Assembly (NCBI GenBank): GCA_008638375.1
Contig: CM018032.1
Span: 38,689,355 to 38,753,354 of the forward strand
Direction: 5' to 3'
DNA: 64,000 bases
DNA from: Nyssa sinensis
Taxonomy: Eukaryota > Streptophyta > Magnoliopsida > Cornales > Nyssaceae
The notes under the pieces are model-generated. The model made no database searches. It was not told the DNA's origin and saw only the letters and a list, made by a program, of their open reading frames with translations. Numbering within the stretch: the first letter of the stretch is position 1; the number at the start of each line of letters is the position of its first letter. Below, piece by piece: positions 46,455 to 59,500 of this stretch. A program made the translations under genes and the position numbers.

Positions 46455-47585
46455 CATTTACTTTATTGAGTCGGGTTGGATGATTTTAAAATTGATTTTT
46501 TTGGATTAGTTCAGATTTAAAGTTCGGATAAAATAAACTAATTTAAGAATTAAATTTTTCATAATAAAAAAATTCTTAAAAATTATATATATAATACTAA
46601 TATAAATAATATATGTTTGTATTAGTGTGTGTACATATATATATATATATATAATATGATTTATCATATCAGTATATATTATTAAGTCATGTGGAAACAT
46701 AAAACTGATGTAAGGGAGAATAAGTTAAAAGTTAATTTCAGGAAATCAAAAGTTAAAATGGAGATATTGGCAGCCCTCATTTTGGTGCCTCCCGGGGACT
46801 TGATTGAATTTGTTAAAAATGCTAATAGTTGATGTTTGGGGAGCTTCTCCGAACAGAAAAAAGCAAAATCAGTACATTTTGAAAAGCAAAATAAATACAA
46901 AGCAATAACTTATGTGCATAATGGAAAGAAAGGAAGAACTTATTCTAGTTGGTGTGCAGTGTTCTATTAACTGAGTTACAGCATAATTGGAAATTTGCAC
47001 CGATATTTTTGTTTGGGTTTTTTTTTTTGGTTTTATTGTTTTGCTGTTTTCTATTTGCTTTTTGTATGTTTTAAAAGCAAGTAAATATGTGAACAAAAAA
47101 TGGAATAGAAAAAAAAAAAAAAAAAAAAAAAAACTAATTCGGTTTAACTCGAAAATGTTTGGTTCGGGTTGGATAGGTCGGTTCTAATTGTCATTTTTTT
47201 AGAATTATATAAAATTTAATTAATTTCGATTCTATGATAATCCGACCCGACCTGACGTGATTCAAGATTCTTGCATGTGGTTAAAAGACAAATTAATGAG
47301 TTTCTTTTTTCCCTTGTGGAGCCCTTTTACTTGAAAATGATAGCTGCTATTGTCAATAAATTTTTTTGCAATCCCTTGGTAACTATGGATGCAGTATAAA
47401 GCCAATGAAAATCAATACATAATATCCAGGAAAAATTGGGACATTGTTTTTTGGTTGAATTTGTTGTCTAAGATAATGCATGGGCTGGGTTCAAAATGTG
47501 ATGGTGGACAGAGGCTGTTCTCGTGATTTTGCCAACGAAGGGAATGCAATGCACAAAATTTTATAACAGGAGGAGGGTTCATGTA
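46455..47585. other. AT-rich intergenic DNA
   Basis: The former insertion-site sequence of the Tat element and onward. It contains an (AT)n at about 46636-46653 and a poly-A run near 47108-47133. No recognisable gene. Confidence 0.45.
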
Positions 47586-48229
47586 TGTGAGTCAATTAAA
47601 CCAATTTCCTTTTATTTAAAAAAATTCTTATTTTTTGGGTCATAGTTATATTTAATAATTGAAGTATTTTTAGTTAGTACAAATTTTAATAAGAGTAGGT
47701 AATTAGTTTCTTTATAATATTAGTTTTTTTTAATATAGGAATTTGGGCGAATATTAGAAATATAGGTGTGTGCAGTGTGACTACAGAGAGCTTGGATTAT
47801 GATAGTGATTTTATTTGTGTGCGCGCCGATAGCCACAAAGTGAAAAAGTGTTCTGCTGCTTGAGTTTTGCCACAAAGTGATTTTATTATTTTATTCAATT
47901 CCTTTAGCTCAATCTATGTTTGGATTTCACGATTCTCGAGACCAATCGTTATGCTTTGGTATTTTGATTTCTAATTACAATACAGTGGCAAGTTTACTTT
48001 GAGTTATTTTGATTGCCTTAGTTCCATCACAGTGCTTACAACGATATTATATATTGAGTCTAACAATTGGTGTCAGAACTTGTTTCCTAGTTTGGTATCA
48101 GAATTTGTTTCTTAGTTTGTGAAGATTATTTTACTTATTTATACGGATTATAAATTTAATGAATAAATTCCTTTTTTTATTTGAGACTGTGCGATAAAAT
48201 TATTTTTAAATTCAAATAGCTTGACAATG

Positions 48230-49190
48230 AAGTTTATTGAAGAAGAGTTTGCAACAAATACAAATGAAAAAACAAGACGATTACACTTCAAAACGTTAAA
48301 TTGCATTCATCAAGTATCAGATTTTTTAGTTCTTTGTAAAATCTTTCATGTTTAATCTGCGAAACAAGCATGAGATATTCTTAAAAAAACTTATGTTGGT
48401 GTTGATAAGGTGGAAAATGCCTTATTACAGAAATTGCATAGAGATTTTGAGTTGGTCTATTTAGATTTATGCTCAGTAGAGGTACCTTCTAATGGTAGAA
48501 ATAAGTATTTTATTACTTTTATTGATGATTTTAATAGAAAAGCATGAGTTTATTTTTTGCAACATAAATCAGATGCTTGTGATACTTTCAAAAAGATAAG
48601 GCTTATATTCAAAAGAAAAGTGGGTTTTAAATTAAAACATTGAGAACTGATAAGGGTACGAAATATATTGTTTGTGATGATTTCTTGGAGAAGCATGATA
48701 TTAGGCATCAGTTGATTACTAGATACACTCCTCAACAAAATAGAGTGGTAGGAAGGAAGAATAAAATTATTATAGATATGGTTAGATGCATGTTGAAATT
48801 TAAGAATTTTGCCTAAAGGATTTTGGGTTGAAGTAGTTATTTGTGCTATTTATGTTTTGAATATGTGCCCTACTAGAAGTGTTTCTAACAAAGCCCCATA
48901 GGAAGCCTGGAATTGACAAAAGTCTACTATTAAACACCTAAGGGTGTTTAGATGCATTGTATATACTCATGTGCCGATCATCTTAAAAAAAAACTAGATG
49001 ACAGAGGTGAGAAGTGCATTTTTATTGGCTATAGCTAATTGTCAAAGGCCTACAAATTATACAATCTAATAACAAAGAAAGTAATTATCAGTCGTGATGT
49101 AACTTTTGATGAGTAAGGAGTTTGGAATTAGTCTCAAAATGATCAAAGAGAGCCACTTTTAATTTTTAATAATGTAAAGCCTCAAATTGA
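48230..49190 (+). pseudogene. Gag scrap fused to integrase remnant of copia C
   Basis: A short gag-like piece (48240-48420) is followed directly by integrase wording in broken frames: VPSNGRNKYFITFIDDFNRKA, a decayed TDKGTKYIVCDDFLEKH region and TPQQNRVVGRKN where the catalytic-glutamate motif should be. The gag C-terminus, zinc knuckle and protease are missing, so an internal deletion joined the two. Confidence 0.75.
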
Positions 49191-49233
49191 AGTATAGAGT
49201 AAGCCACAAATTAGTAATCCTCCATCTTCAGAT

Positions 49234-50931
49234 TTGCCATCACCTCATGCAGAGTCCTCTAGGCATCCTCAACGCCAACACTATTTACTAGCTCGCTTAC
49301 AAAATCATGTTGTTGGTACTGATAATGATCCACCTGATGAAGATTTGGTGAATTTTTCTTTATTTGTATATTGTGATCCAGTGACTTTTGAAGCAGCCTT
49401 TTGTGATGACCATTGGATTAGAGTTATGGATGATGAGATTCATGCAATTGAGAAGAACAATATATGGCAGCTTACTATCCTTCCTAGCAGTAAGAAACTA
49501 ATTGATATGAAGTGGGTGTACAAGACAAAGTACAAGCCTAATGGTGAGGTGAATCACTTTAAAGCGAGATTAGTGGCAAAGGGTTACAAGCAAAAATCAA
49601 GTATTAATTATTTTGAGGTGTTTTCTCTTGTTGCTAGACTTGATACAGTTCGTATGGTTATTTCTCTTACTGCTCAAAATAATTGGAGAATTTTTCAAAT
49701 AGATGTTAAATCTGCTTTCTTGAATGGAGTACTTGAATAAGAGATTTATGTTGAGCAACCTGCAGGTTATGTGATAAAGGGGCATGAAAACAAAATCTAT
49801 AGATTGAATAACGCCTTGTATGGATTGAAGCAAGCACCTAGAACATGGTATACACGTATTGATTCTTATTTTGTTGAGCATGGTTTTGAAAAATGTCCTT
49901 ATGAACATAATTTATATGTCAAATCTAATTCATATGGTGATATTCTTATTGTGTGCTTATATGTTAATGATTTGATTTTTACTAGCAATAATCCAAAGTT
50001 GATTTTAGAATTCAGGAAGGCTATGATTGGTCATTTTGCGATGACAGATATGTGACTAATGTCTTATTTTCTTGGCATTGAAGTTGCTCAGAATGATGGT
50101 GGAATCTTTATTTCACAAAAAAAAATATACTGGTGATATTTTGAAAATGTTTAAGATGGACAAGTCCAATCCAATTTTGACTCTAGTTGACGAAATGTTG
50201 CAACTAGTAAAATATGGTACATGTGACCTTGTAAATCCAACTTACTTTAAAAAGTTGGTGAGAAGCTTGAGATATTTGACTTCTACTAGGCCAAATATTT
50301 TGTTTGGTGTTGGGTTGACTAGCAGGTTCATGGAGACTCTACACAAATATCACTTGCAAGTTGCTAAACGGATTTTGTGGTACATTTAAGGTACGCAAAG
50401 TGATGGTATTTTTTATTTATCTTCTAACAGTGTGATCTTGTTGGCTATACAGATAGTGATTGGTCAGGTAATACAGAGATGCGAAAGAGTACTTCAGACT
50501 ATGCTTTTCATCTTGGTTCTGGTGTATTTTCTTGGTCTTTTAAGAAGCAGCAGATGGTAGCTCTTTCAACCGCAGAAGCAAAGTATATTGTAGCAGGGAG
50601 TACAGCTACTCAAACAGTTTGGTTACAACGGATGCTTGGTGTTCTACAACACAAGCAGGATGCTTCTACAATAATATTTTGCGATAGCAAGTCAGCCATT
50701 GCTTTGACAAAAAATCCAATTTTTCATGGTAGAAGCAAACACATTAATATCAAGTTTCATTTCATTCGTAATTTGGTGAATGAGAAGGAGATTCAACTTC
50801 AGTTTTGTCTTTCTGAAGATCAAGTTGTAGATATTTTTACAAAGTTGCTCAAAGCAGATTTGTTTCTGAAGTTGAAGAGATTGTTTGACATGGTGAAGCT
50901 TGAAGAGCGTGATTTAAGGAAGGTAATGTGA
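49234..50931 (+). pseudogene. RT-RNase H of copia C, several stops
   Basis: Successive blocks 49234-49740, 49771-50055, 50072-50389 and 50479-50931 give RT (MKWVYKTKYKPNGEVNHFKARL; VKSAFLNGVLE; NALYGLKQAPRTWYTRI; YVNDLIF in place of YVDD) and RNase H (TSDYAFHLGSGVFSWSFKKQ; CDSKSAIALTKNP). Stops occur at 49738 and 50053 and others separate the blocks. The final TGA at 50929-50931 lies inside the first bases of the 3' LTR. Confidence 0.88.
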
Positions 50932-51353
50932 GCCAATTAAAGCAAGCCTATTTTATTTAGAAAATTTCCTATTTTTTGAATAGTAGTTATATTTAGTTAT
51001 TGGAGTATTTTTATTAGTACTAATTTTAATAGGAATGGATAATTAGTTTTCTTATCATATTAGTCATTTTTAATATAGGAATTTGGGTGAATATTATAAA
51101 TATAGGTGAATGCAGTGTGATTACATAGAGCTTGCACCGTGATAGTGTTTTTATTCATGTGTGTGCCGAGAGCCACAAAGTGAGAAAGTGTTCTGCTGCT
51201 TGAGTTTTGCCAATAAAGTTAATGAGATTATTTTATTCAATTCCTTTAGCTCAATCTAAGCTTGGATTTCACGATTCCCGAGACCAAGCATTATGCTTTG
51301 GTATTTTGATTTCTAACTGCAAGACAGTGGCAAGTTTACTTGAGTTATTTTGA
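50927..51353 (+). repeat. 3' LTR of copia C, truncated
   Basis: Starts TGTGAGCCAATT and parallels 47586-48010. It loses similarity after GAGTTATTTTGA at about 51353. Confidence 0.85.
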
Positions 51354-52019
51354 GAACGTTTCTCAAAATTCTAAATTTGAAAAACATTCTCTATTAATAT
51401 ATTTTTTTAGTTGTGTATTTTTTTTTTACTAATATTAAAGTATTACCATTTTCTTAAAACATATTTTTTGATGTATTATTAAAAATATGAAAAATGATTT
51501 TTTGAATTAAAACAAGAGAAATTTCTTTATCCGAGAAGCATTTTCTGTTAATATGTATATTTTTAGTTGTGTATTCTTTTTTTCAATCTTTTTTTTTTTT
51601 GTTTTATCAATTTATGAGAAATGTATGTTGCTTTGCCCAAAAATTGAGTGTGAATGAGTGACATGCGAGGTGTGGAATGCAAAATTAACCAAAAATTTTG
51701 TCTAAAAAATATGAAATTTTTTGACTGAATGTTTTATGCAATATGAATCTTATTTGATAGATCTTAAATTTTAGAGTCTAAATATATACTTTTATGAAAA
51801 TGAATTTATATGTTATAAGTTATTTAATTTTAAAATTCATAGAAAAAAAATTATGATGTGACATTGTCGTCGTTTCATTCCTGAATTGGTTGAGCAACCT
51901 GCACGTGATAAATAAATTTTTTTACTAGAAGGATATTTTTGTGAACAAAATATTTAAAGATTTTTTGGAGTTAAAATATTTTGAATTGTACCTTGTGCTA
52001 ATTAGAAACTTTATGAGGG
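51354..52019. other. AT-rich intergenic DNA
   Basis: Contains a diverged direct repeat ('cattctctattaatatat...ttagttgtgtatt' and 'cattttctgttaatatgt...ttagttgtgtatt', near 51390 and 51540). Nothing else is recognisable. Confidence 0.4.
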
Positions 52020-52024
52020 ACCTC

Positions 52025-55000
52025 TGTCACATCCCGAACCCTACCCTATGCGGATGTTGAGGACGTGATGCCAGTTAGCCGCCTTGTCGGTTTGCCGACT
52101 GACAATGTGACCGACCGACAATGCAACCACCCAAAGGAAAACTTCTGAACTTACCGATGACCTTACGCGGATGTCGAGGACATGATGCCAGTTAGCCGCC
52201 TTGTCGGTTTGCCGACCGACAACGCGACCAACCAAAGGCAAATTTTTGAATTTACTGATGAATTACATTCCATATGTAGGGTCATAACAGCGAAATTTAA
52301 AACTTTTTCATCTCGGGAATGCAACTTGTTTATAAATACCATAAAGGTATGTACCACAGAGCAAGTCTAAAACCACATAGCTAATAACTCTAACCACGGA
52401 GCACGTCTATAATCGGACATATAACACAGAGCACATCTAATATCTCTAGAGTACCATTACCTTGAGCCATGTCCCAATACATCTAATGCATATCAATGAA
52501 GTCAATCGAATCATGTCACTTACCTGAATAACCAGATCCAATCCACAAGAGTCCAAGTCTCCACAAATCAGTGCCATCAGATCCTTTACTTGGAATGCCA
52601 CTCGGCCTATCCACGTCATATCATAGTGCCTTCTAATTCAATGGAGATAATTCCTGAAAAATGTTAGGATAATGGGGTGAGCTTAAATAAGCCCAGTGAG
52701 TAACACAGGTTCCCTATCAAGGGTTTCAAAACCCGTTCTTGCCTATAATTCACATGGATAGTTTAATCACTTCAGAAATAAAGGCTTCATAAATCCACTT
52801 TAAATACAGTTTAAGTAGAATAAAATAGAATCGAACTAAATGAAACAACATATCAGATCAGACAGAACAGTACAGGATCCTATCATATCAATCAGGAGTA
52901 TAGGCCAATAAGTCAAAGAAGACCAAAATCATTCCATGTGTAAGGTAATACGAAAGGGTATGCATTTAAGTATTTGCATTTAAACAGTATAGCATACAAA
53001 ACGGTACAGTGTATCAAAATACAGTATCTAGACAGTAAAACTTATACACCAAGTCAAAAGTTCCAAGTTACTCACAAATTGTTCACTTATCTCCTTGTTT
53101 TGATAATCTGATAACCTCCAATTATGTTAGGCACCTCCATGCATATCCTGAATAATTATCATCAATTACAGACAAATCAGAATTCATTCATTCATGTCTT
53201 ATTCATCATCTTAGGCGTCTATCGGATTACCTAAGATAGCTTAATAGCCTATTGCCCTTTTCATTGGGCTTCATCCGAGGCTATTTTATTCTTTAATTAG
53301 GCTTAGTGGTTATAAGGATTATGATCCAAGTCATTTAGACTTCAATCGTTATTAGTTAAGTACTTATTTAGCCTTAGGGGCAAAATGGTAATTTCACCAT
53401 TCTTGTCCCGGACCCTGTCGTGGTCCTCAGAATAGTCCACATATCTTAAATATGAAGTTCTAAGTCTTTTGGACTCAAATCGTTATCAGTTAAGTACTTA
53501 TTTAACCTTAGGGGCAAAAATGGTAATTTTATCATTATTTCCCCGGACCCTATCATGGTCCTCAGAATGTTCTATATATCTCATATATAAATTCTTAAGT
53601 CTTTTAGACTTCATTTGGTATCTGCTTTCAATCATCGGGACACATCAATCATTTTTCATTTTATACGTTGACTATTTCGAAGTCTTATTTAGCCCTTCGA
53701 TTTTCATCATTACACTTATGACAATTCATTAGATCCGATTGGCCTTTATCCGGCCTCTACTTGCACTTACTATGCTCAAGGGCATTTTGGTCATTTTACA
53801 TTTTGTGAGATTCTGAGCCCGATTCATCATTTAATCATGTGTATAGTTTCACGAGTATCTGGGCTTCTATCGGTATCAATTTCGTCCTATTTGGACTTCG
53901 TATAGCATCAAGGGCATTTTGGTAATTTCACATGTTCACGCGTCACTTTTTCAATACTTCGTTTGCTAGTACGGACTCCATCATTGAGTTCAGAGTGTCC
54001 GACATAGTTAAATTGAACTATCTTTTATTTTTAATTAACCCTGGGTATCATTAGGGGCAATACAGTCATTTACTATTTGCGTGTTTGTATTTTTCGGAAC
54101 TTGATTTCCCAAATCGGACTCCACCATTGAGTCCGGAATGCCCGAGATAGTAAAAGTGCACTATTTATTTATTTAATTTGGGCTTCGTTTGAGTCATTTA
54201 ATGTCCAAGGGTAAAATAGTAATTTTTACCCAATTAATAAAATAATTATTTTATTAATTCTTTATTTTTCAAGGGCTTATATACATAAATTTTTCACAAG
54301 CTGGGCCAGAGTACAATTAGTCAGAACTGTTGGGGTTAAAATATAATTTAGTAAACTTCTGGTTTTTCTTTATTTATTTAATTAAATTACTGAACCATTG
54401 GGTTTACCTTAGTAAACCCTAGACCGAACTGACTAACCCCTGAACCAGCCGGTTCAGGCTATCTAGAGAACTGGTATAGCATATCCCTACTATTCCCAAT
54501 TTGGCCCCTTATCCACGTTTTAGGTTATTCTAAAACCTAATTCCCAATTTCTTACAGTTGTAACCAAACAGGCCCATTTAACTTTTAAATTTAAATTGAA
54601 AACGACGTCGGTGCAGTACCCTTCTATATTAGGTCGGGTCCCGACCCGACCCGATCCAGATCCGACCCGTGATCGGTACTATTCATCGTCTTCCTCATGA
54701 TGATGAACAGTAACCCTAATTTCCAGTTTTCATTTTCTCCAATTTCGTGGATTTTCAAGCGCGGATTCTCTTTGCTCCTAAGAATTGGTTTAGCATTCAT
54801 TTCATGGATCAAAACGGATCAAAACGTTGGATTTTCTCACTATCGTCATGGTCTGTAACAGGCTTGGTTTGGGCTTGTTTCTCCATCATTTTTTATGGTT
54901 CTTGTTCGGTTGTAATCCTCAGCCTAGAGGTTTCAAAGCCACGTTCCAAGAATCAAGTTTGGGACTTGATTTCAAGAGAACCGATTCTTGGACTGTGATT

Positions 55001-55725
55001 GCAAATGGGAGTTTCTTCCCTATTTCTCATCCATTTGAAATGGTTCCAATGGATTTGGGACTCTTGGAGGGTCTTGTTTCAGTCTCAAATGAAGTAATGG
55101 GGTTTTGTTTTGGTCGATTTAGACCTGCACCATTGGAGGTCATCAATGGCCATTTGGGCATGGTTTATGCATTTCAAGCTTCCTAGGCTCTTTGATTCTG
55201 TTCAAAATCCGTCCCTTATTACCAAATTTACTTATGCATGCAGTCATGGGTACTCACAAGGCTAAAATAATAAGCAAAAGAAAAAAAGGAAAATTCTGGG
55301 TTTTTGGTTTTATACCTTGGTCGACCTCTTCTTTCTCCTAAGCTCGATTCTGCCCCTTCATGGTTCACAACTGGGGCCTTTAATTGCCTCAGTTCCAGTC
55401 AGGTGCCTCTCAGTCCCTTCTCTTTTGTGCACCTCCAATGGAAACACCATGAACACATGCACACACATACATCTTCATTCTACTGATTTCACTCACAGCT
55501 ATATGCAGAACACACACTGCCATACACTCTCTGATTTTTGGGTTTCCCTACCACCCACGCAACATACAAGGTATATATATATATATATATAAGTACACAT
55601 ATACACATGTATATATATTTTATAATTTTAGGTTGTTGCATGTATTCCTATTGGTGGGGGTGGTGGTGGTGGTCCAATGAGGGGCTGCCACCTCATTTAT
55701 AATATTCAGAAACCCAGAAATTCAG

Positions 55726-55758
<33 letters not shown>

Positions 55759-56374
55759 AATATTTTATATTTTGTATTTTGTTTATGGGCTGCATGAAAT
55801 CTTATTGGCCCATTTGGGAGGTGGAGTGGGCCTATTTTGGGTTCATATACAATTATGTTGTATATTTAGTCACAAAGTTGTTGGCAGCCCACTTGGTAAA
55901 TTTTTGGGTGCCTAAAATCTTGCCCCACTTAGTCAAGGGTTCAAATCACCTTGGCCTCACTTATGGGCATTTTTCTACATTTTGGGCTTAAGCCTCGTTT
56001 GGCTGCGCATAATTCTGTTTTAGCTATTTCCTCCGTAATTTCTTTTCTAGTGCTCTTTTTACGAAACGGTTTCTTCTGAGGGTTTTGTATTTCAGTTATC
56101 TTCGACGCCAAAGGCCCTGTGTCGGTTGTTATTTATTTGTGGCCGTCATAGCTCGCTAATTCAAGTTTCCATAGTGTTAAAATGTCATCATTTCACCTAA
56201 TTAATAGGTAATTAGGTTCGGGTATTACACCCTTCTCTCTTGACATGTCTAATCATTTTATTGGTCTATCGTGACCGTCGAGAGATTCCCAATTAACTTT
56301 CTTAATTACTCTTTACATCTGTTCTAATTAATAATTAGCAACTAATTATTAATTAATCAGGTCGAGATGTTACA
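52025..56374 (+). mobile_element. Solo LTR of 4.35 kb, TGTCACATCCC family, TSD ACCTC/ACCTA
   Basis: Starts TGTCACATCCCGAACC, ends GGTCGAGATGTTACA. The flanking five bases are ACCTC and ACCTA, which is one mismatch. Internal wording parallels the other long LTRs: 'gggtgagcttaaataagcccagtgagtaac', repeated 'gggcaaaatggtaattt', 'ggactccaccattgagtccgg', GACCCGACCCG, then a microsatellite-rich end. It contains two tandem duplications (about 52055-52240, unit near 110-120 bp; and 53345-53600, unit near 125 bp). No coding capacity. Confidence 0.82.
52055..52240 (+). repeat. Tandem duplication with GCGGATGT...GTTAGCCGCC in the solo LTR
   Basis: Two units share GCGGATGTYGAGGACRTGATG, CCAGTTAGCCGCCTTGTCGG and TTTGCCGACYGACAA. 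They lie about 110 bp apart at the very start of the LTR. Confidence 0.85.
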
Positions 56375-56531
56375 ACCTATACTTAAATCCCCTTTTTTAA
56401 AATTATGATTGAATATTTAAGATAAAAAGTTTATACCTCTAAAATAAAATTGTGGCCACGTCCCTGATGCTTTCTCTTTCAAAACTATGTTCGTTATCGC
56501 TATGTTACATTTAGAGCAAAGAAGCGACTTT

Positions 56532-59500
56532 TGTTGGACGGTTTTAAATATGGGTCAATTTCGGGCATTAATTAATGTGAATCCTACATGTAATTTAAGG
56601 TAGATTCACATTGAAACGTGTTATCTTCCATGAGAAGATAAATCACGTATATTAACTTGTCCAAACCTTTAAGTAATGAATAAGAAATTGACTCATAAAG
56701 TCCTTACTTAAACACTTATTGTAAAGTGGTGAATGACCTTTGTCCCACATTGGTTGGCAACTAAAGTTCTAATAAGTACATATACTCCTTCTTTGAAGAA
56801 TGAGTTGGGCCCTAAAGGGTACCCCAGTTTTGTTGAAGGGAGAGGACCTAGGCTAAGTGGGCTTACCACACGCGCGCGCTGCCCCAGCCCTCATCAAATC
56901 GGGCTTGGGTCATATATACTTTTTAGACAATTTATTTAAATTTTTTTTGCCAAACTAAACGTGGCCTTAAGAGTTATAGTTGCGCTGTCACGCCCCGAAT
57001 TTTTACAAACCCGAGGCGCGACTGACGAGACAGAAAATAAAATAAATAAAGGACAAAGGTAAATAAATCCACTAAACAAGCATCCATTCTCATCAATACA
57101 TAAAATAATATAAAGTACATCTCACAACTGCATTGGTCATGGTCATTCGGGCTTAAGCCCTTACATTACAAAATACAAGTCCCATGGACCAAAATATACC
57201 ACGTGCTTCACCCTATCAGGGTATCACAGAGTCTCAAGTGGCTGGAGGGTCCTCATTTGAAAAATCTTGCCCACGAATGGGTCAGCTCAACTGCTGGTAT
57301 GATGAAATGCTAATGCAAGAAATAAAGCTAAGACGTGGCATGTGCAAAGTGTACATTTATATCTAAATGACATTCAAAGCATTGTAGTAATATATATGAA
57401 TGGTATGCGTGACGCACCCATGCACAACTCTATGCCACAACCCATGTCTCGTTTACGGGTACTCCCCGATGGCACGGAGTACCAATGCAATGGTCAATTT
57501 TGGGTTTTTCACCACAGGATCTACATCCTCATAATGCATAGCACCACGTGCTCAACCCACGCCATGTTCTCAAAGGATTCATCATATGCCAATATGCCAA
57601 TGCAATCTCAATGAAACATAGTTTCCATAATATAGCATGCTCGAGACAATAATACATAAATCACCAGCTGATTCCACATGCAAGCATATCTTATATAATC
57701 AACATATACACATGTCATGATTTACGTTCATCATTCACTAAACATTCATAAAGTACAAGTAACATGTAAGCATGTGAACAACCAACTCCAAATCATCAAG
57801 TAAACACATTCCACATAAACACATAAGTCATTCCAGTCATTCACAGAACATTCCTAACTTTAACTTCATTTCTAACATTAGCAAAACACCATACCCGTCG
57901 GGTAGTCTCAATCTTAGAAGATCGTGTACGACACGTAACTGAACTGGTTAATGAAAATGCAGGAGATCAGATCGCCCTCTCCTGTCCTGTCAGTATCCCT
58001 AAAAGCATAAATTACAACTCAGTCAATTGTCATTTGAATTTATGCTATTCATCAAATTTTATGTCTTTAATTCTTAAGTTTCCATTTTGCTAAAATAGAT
58101 TCTACAATTGGGTCCGAAACGTCGAAGAAAATAAGTTTAAGTTCTCGTAGAACTCAATTCGGACATCTGAGTTCAAAAGGGCAAAATAGTCATTTTGCAC
58201 TTTTCACGGGCCCTTACATTTCGTGACCTCTTTTCACAAATCGGACTCCACAGTTGAGTCCGGAATGTTCGAGATAATAAAGTTTCACTATTTGTTTGCT
58301 TAATTCGGAGTTCGTTTGACTGTACTTCAATTCGGGGGCATTTTGATAATTTTCAAGGTTACTACGGGTCTTTTATTTTTTGGGACCCCGTCTCGTAAAA
58401 CAGACCTCACCATTGGTCTCAGAATGGTCGAGATAGTCAAAATACACTAATGACTTGTCCCATTTGGACTCCGGATTATTTTAGCATATTTAAATAATTA
58501 AATTAATTTAATTAACTAATTAATTAATTAATTAAATTAATATTTTATTCAGAAGGGTCAAACCATAATAACCAACAGTTGGGGGGTCAATTTGTAAATT
58601 CTGAAAGTTCTGGGTCAAGGTTTAATTTCTAAAAAGTCCAAGGTCATATTTGTAATTTCTAATTTTTCTATTATTCTCAATTCGGTTACCCAAACAGGGA
58701 TTAATCCATAACAGGGATAGGATATCCCTGTTCCTATTTCAATTTAAATTTTTAATTTCTTAAGTCCGTAACCAAACAGACCCAATTGGTTTTTAATTTA
58801 AAACCTTAGACCGACACGTGGCAGGGGCGGTTCAGCCCCGCCCGAACCGGACCCGACCCGGACCCAAAACCTGACCCGAATAGTGCCCCTTCTTCCCTGA
58901 TTTCCCGGTGAGCCTCCGGTAGGGTTCCGGTGCCTTCTCAGGCGCCGGCGACATTTTTTCGGTGAGATTTTTACAGTTTCTGAATGTGGTTCTCTTTAGT
59001 TTTTCATGTAGGTTCCATATCTAGGGTTAGTTTTGGGTCTAAGCCACTAGATCTTCACGAAATAGAGGGTCAATCCCTCGGTCAAACCTCTGGCCGACTC
59101 TTTCCCCTTCATTTTTGTGTCAGTTCGGTCCTGGTTTAACCCCTATTTTCATCCTAAAGTATTTCTGCACCTCTTAGGGTTCATTCCCTATCATTTAAAC
59201 TAAGTTTTTCACATAAAATGACAAGACCCATTTCTTATACCCGAGACCTGCAACTCAAGTTTTCTATCTCATTTCTTAACCATTTTCTTTCATTCTTTTT
59301 GCAAAATAAACCCTACAACATGCTCTCTAAGATCATATACATTAAAGTAATTATCATGCTTTAAAAAAAATCAAAACAGAATAGTCACTTACGATTTTTC
59401 TGTTGGTTTCTCTCTCTAGCCGTGCCCTCTTTCACCCTCTGGTTCCAAGCTTGTATCAAGCTCCAAAAACTCCCTTCCAGAACTCTCTTTCTCTCTCTCG

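Larger units (their letters stand above)
47586..51353 (+). mobile_element. Small decayed Ty1/copia element C, 3' LTR truncated
   Basis: The 5' LTR 47586-48065 (TGTGAGTCAATT...TCTAACA) is followed by TTGGTGTCAGAAC, an altered tRNA-Met primer site. The 3' LTR starts at 50927 and follows the 5' LTR to about 51353, lacking roughly the last 60 bp. The interior is about 2.9 kb: a scrap of gag joined to the integrase core, then RT and RNase H in several frames. The RT catalytic tetrapeptide reads YVND. No TSD can be assessed because the 3' end is lost. Confidence 0.9.

Noticed and set aside
54747..55186. ORFs of 83 and 119 codons
   Set aside because: They lie within the 4.35 kb solo LTR, overlap in two frames, and show no domain.
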